Shown: piece after piece, positions 61,522 through 64,000 of the stretch
Numbering within the stretch: the stretch's first letter is position 1
Layout: the number at the start of each line of letters is the position of its first letter
Origin: Euwallacea fornicatus
Lineage: Eukaryota; Arthropoda; Insecta; Coleoptera; Curculionidae
Direction: 5' to 3'
Assembly (NCBI RefSeq): GCF_040115645.1
Contig: NC_089542.1
Coordinates: 5,208,001 to 5,272,000, forward strand
Length of the DNA stretch: 64,000 bases
The notes under the pieces: model-generated
Told to the model about the DNA's origin: nothing
The model's input: the letters and a program-made list of their open reading frames with translations, nothing else
Databases searched by the model: none
Program-made: the position numbers and the translations under genes

Positions 61522-63188
61522 CAGTGAGTGACATTAATCTTTGAACACTCACGTTTGTAACAGAAATACACCGAGAAAGAAGAGAAAAAAAATATTTATT
61601 ATAGATATATTATTTTTTAATTAAAACTAGGAACCTTATCAACATAAATATAACACAAAAACCAGGAATAAATAACTTAAAAACAGTCTTGTTTAGCAAA
61701 AACTCAAAACATACAAACATAACATGTTACATTAATCTCTGAACACTTCCGAAATTATGGCAAATATCCTTTTGGTTACTTAATAATTTTTAATTTAATA
61801 TTTGGTGTGACCACCTTTGGCGTCTATAACTGCTCTTAATCTTCGTGGCATAGATGAAACCAATTGTTCTAAGTAACTAAGCGATATTTTTTCCCATTCC
61901 TTTTTTAGATGCTCTTGTAGTTCTTTCAAATTTGAAACCGGCCTCTCACGAACTTTTTTGTCCAAATAATCCCACAAGAGCTCAATGGGATTAAGGTTTG
62001 GGGACTGGGGCGGTGTCTTGATAACTTTTGGACAGTTGTATAAGAGCCATTCTCGCGTACGGTGGTAGGCTTTATGCTTGGGGTCATTATCCTGGTAGAA
62101 TCGAAATCTGTCCGGGATCCCCAATTTTTCTGCACTGGGTCGTAGATTCTTTTCAAAATATCAATGTACATTGCAGCATCCATATTCCCTGTAATAAAGT
62201 GCAATGCTCCTACCGCAGTTGCGGCAAAACATCCCCAAACCTTAATGTTACCACCACCATGTTTTACTGATGCAGTCAAGTTTTTACTGTCTAGGGCTGT
62301 ATTGGGTTTGCGCCATACTTTTACTTTCCCATCACTTCTAAACAGGTTAAATTTCGATTCATCAGTAAAAATCACATCACGCCAGAAAGTTTCCGACTCA
62401 AACTGATGTTTTTTTGCAAAGTTTAGCCGCTTTTCCTTATTCACTGCACTAATGTAGGGTTTCCTTCGAGCAGTACCCGAAAAGTACCCCATCTCTTTTA
62501 TCGCTCTACGAATAATTGCGGTTGAAATTGTCACTCCTTTTCTTTGTGATAACTCTGTAGTTAATTTGGGTGCATTTATTTTCGGATTTTTTTCTATTTC
62601 CCTCTTCATCCAACGTTTATCGACTTCAGTCAATTTTTTCGGTTGACCTTTCTGAGGGATTGATTCGATGCGATTTTCCATTTTGAAGCGACGTATGATT
62701 GCATAAACGGTTGTTCGTCTAACATTTAATAATTTTGATATTTGACCACCCGATAAACCTTTATTGTATTTAGAAATTACAAGTTTACGTACGGCAAGGG
62801 AGGTATGTTGGCCTTTACGCGACATCACTGAACTTGTATTAAAACCTTTCTGAACTTCGATAAAAATTTCAATGATTCCCGACTAAATCTTTCTAGTTGT
62901 ATCAGCAGAAACAAGTTATGACACGTAGAATTGAATGGCTTACGTGTGAGCCCTAGCCTTGTGAGTGTGTTCACAGATTAATGTAACGTATCATTTTGCT
63001 CCAATTTCACATAATTTTCAATAAATTCGAATCCAAAGAATTGATTTTGCTCACATTTTGAGGATTTAGACTTCGATATTGTCTCCCTAATTTAAAAATG
63101 AAAATAACCCAATATATCAAATAATTATCGAGATATAGGTCTTTGAAAGACATACTTTGTGTTGTTCAAAGATTAATGTCACTCACTC
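61522..63188 (-). mobile_element. Tc1-like transposon, near intact (DD35E spacing)
   Basis: Inverted ends AGTGAGTGACATTAATCTTT with the same inverse at the right, each beside TA; the outermost base is C on the left and G on the right. Length 1667 bp. One transposase gene on the minus strand with a single frame break. Young by its state of preservation. Confidence 0.9.
61795..62825 (-). pseudogene. Tc1-like transposase with one frameshift
   Basis: Starts MSRKGQHTSLAVRKLVISKY with two helix-turn-helix units (GGQISKLLNVRRTTVYAII, then ISTAIIRRAIKEMGYF). The catalytic domain has FTDESKFNLF, SVKHGGGNIKVWGCF, YQDNDPKHK and PNLNPIELLWDYL. The frame shifts near 62115-62124, in a G run after VQKNWG, consistent with one lost base; the other frame then runs to the stop at 61795. 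By direct count 35 residues separate the second Asp from the Glu, so DD35E rather than the usual DD34E. About 343 codons overall. Confidence 0.9.
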
Positions 63189-64000
63189 TATTCGTTCTCA
63201 TGGAAGGACTAAATGTACGTTTAGGGTAGACGAACGAAAGGTATAGTGTTGCCTGAGGAACCAGACCAAATTTAATATACACACAGCGTAATTAATAATA
63301 GCCACGATATTAAGGGATTTGGTAGGTCACTAACACTATCTAAATTATGGAAAATCATTTTAACGCATTTTGTGGAAATCCCGCGGTGTTTGCTGGATTT
63401 TTATCGTAAAATGTGAAAAAGTTCGCTTCTTATTCACATTTGATAAATTTGATATGTGTTAGATTTTGGCTCCGGTCCTCCGGGTGATTTCGTTTAATCT
63501 TCCTAGGGAGGTTTCTCCATCAGGGGAAAATGGTAGTTTTTCTACTACAGAGTCTTCACTAGAGAAAAAGATAGATGATTTGTATGCCTTACGAAATTTT
63601 TGAGCCGTTGGTTCAACTTTTAAGTAGGATCCAAACGGGCATAGTTTTCACTATATTAAATGGAAGGTCTTTGATTAAATTGGACTAATATCGCTAGAAT
63701 TTTAGCACGCGACGATAGAAATATCTCAATTTCAGTAGCAAAAATCTATTTTTCGGACGTTGTATTTCGAACAGCTCCTCTTGTATTTCCGAATCTTAAT
63801 TCACTTTGCACTGTGTTAACCTTGAACAAATTTAACTGGTGATGTAACTGACCTACACTAATCAACTTTATATTTTAAACACTAAACCACTGATGTTAAT
63901 AATCAAATACCTATTAATTGTTTTGAAAATTTGGGTGTTGACATTATTCTTATTTAGTGAAAATACGTGTAATACACAAGATACTTAAGGTGCAAATTTC
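63189..64000. other. Right edge of the window, no firm feature
   Basis: AT-rich. An open stretch of 46 codons (63463-63603) follows an acceptor-like TTAG and ends in TGA. Its phase does not fit the preceding ITIH-like exon (phase 1), so I do not call it an exon. Confidence 0.4.

Noticed and set aside
63463..63603. Open stretch of 46 codons after a TTAG, possible last exon of the ITIH-like gene
   Set aside because: Requires phase 0 while the preceding exon ends in phase 1, and it shows no ITIH resemblance.
1..64000. Search for prokaryotic-type systems (CRISPR, operons, toxin-antitoxin, phage)
   Set aside because: Every firm feature is eukaryotic, with introns and metazoan families. Nothing in the window supports bacterial or phage origin.

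Overview
The window is animal nuclear DNA, almost certainly from an insect and possibly a beetle (the order is a guess). The evidence is AT-rich sequence, multi-exon genes with short GT-AG introns, metazoan gene families, a class II tRNA-Ser gene, and many Tc1/mariner transposons and foldback MITEs with TA target sites. I saw no CRISPR array, operon, phage or other prokaryotic feature. Exon chains below were built by hand from splice sites, phase continuity and remembered family sequence.

Layout: 1-15449 (-) is the N-terminal two thirds of a class IIa histone deacetylase (HDAC4); its catalytic core runs off the left edge. A dead Tc1 element and a foldback element sit in one of its introns. 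UTP23 (17765-18589, +) meets the 3' end of a BCAR3/NSP-family gene (29743-19912, -). That gene appears to encode a SAM domain, an SH2 domain and a RasGEF-like domain. A complete aquaporin gene (24510-26750, +) lies inside one of its introns on the other strand. A lysosomal phospholipase A2 gene (31946-33925, +) converges on TBC1D20 (39052-34632, -). PIGW (40203-41627, +) is divergent from TBC1D20 and is followed by EOGT (42246-43989, +).

The right third is one large gene for an inter-alpha-trypsin inhibitor heavy-chain-like secreted protein (45152 to beyond 59715, +), with VIT and VWA domains and a tail of small phase-1 exons. Its introns hold a tRNA-Ser(GCT) gene, a mariner fragment and several foldback elements. 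They also hold a nested stack: a DD41D mariner (52131-59522) contains a palindromic MITE, which contains a second DD41D mariner with about 453-bp inverted repeats, another foldback element and two Tc1-like elements in a row. A near-intact Tc1-like element with a single frameshift lies at 61522-63188.

Functionally this is an ordinary set of housekeeping and signalling genes: chromatin repression, ribosome biogenesis, Cas/Rap signalling, membrane transport, lysosomal lipid turnover, ER Rab control, GPI synthesis, ER O-GlcNAc transfer and an extracellular matrix protein. I found no convincing new multi-gene system. The most interesting material is the transposon stack, the microexon tail of the ITIH-like gene, the nested aquaporin, the SAM-SH2-RasGEF architecture and some unusual splice signals.
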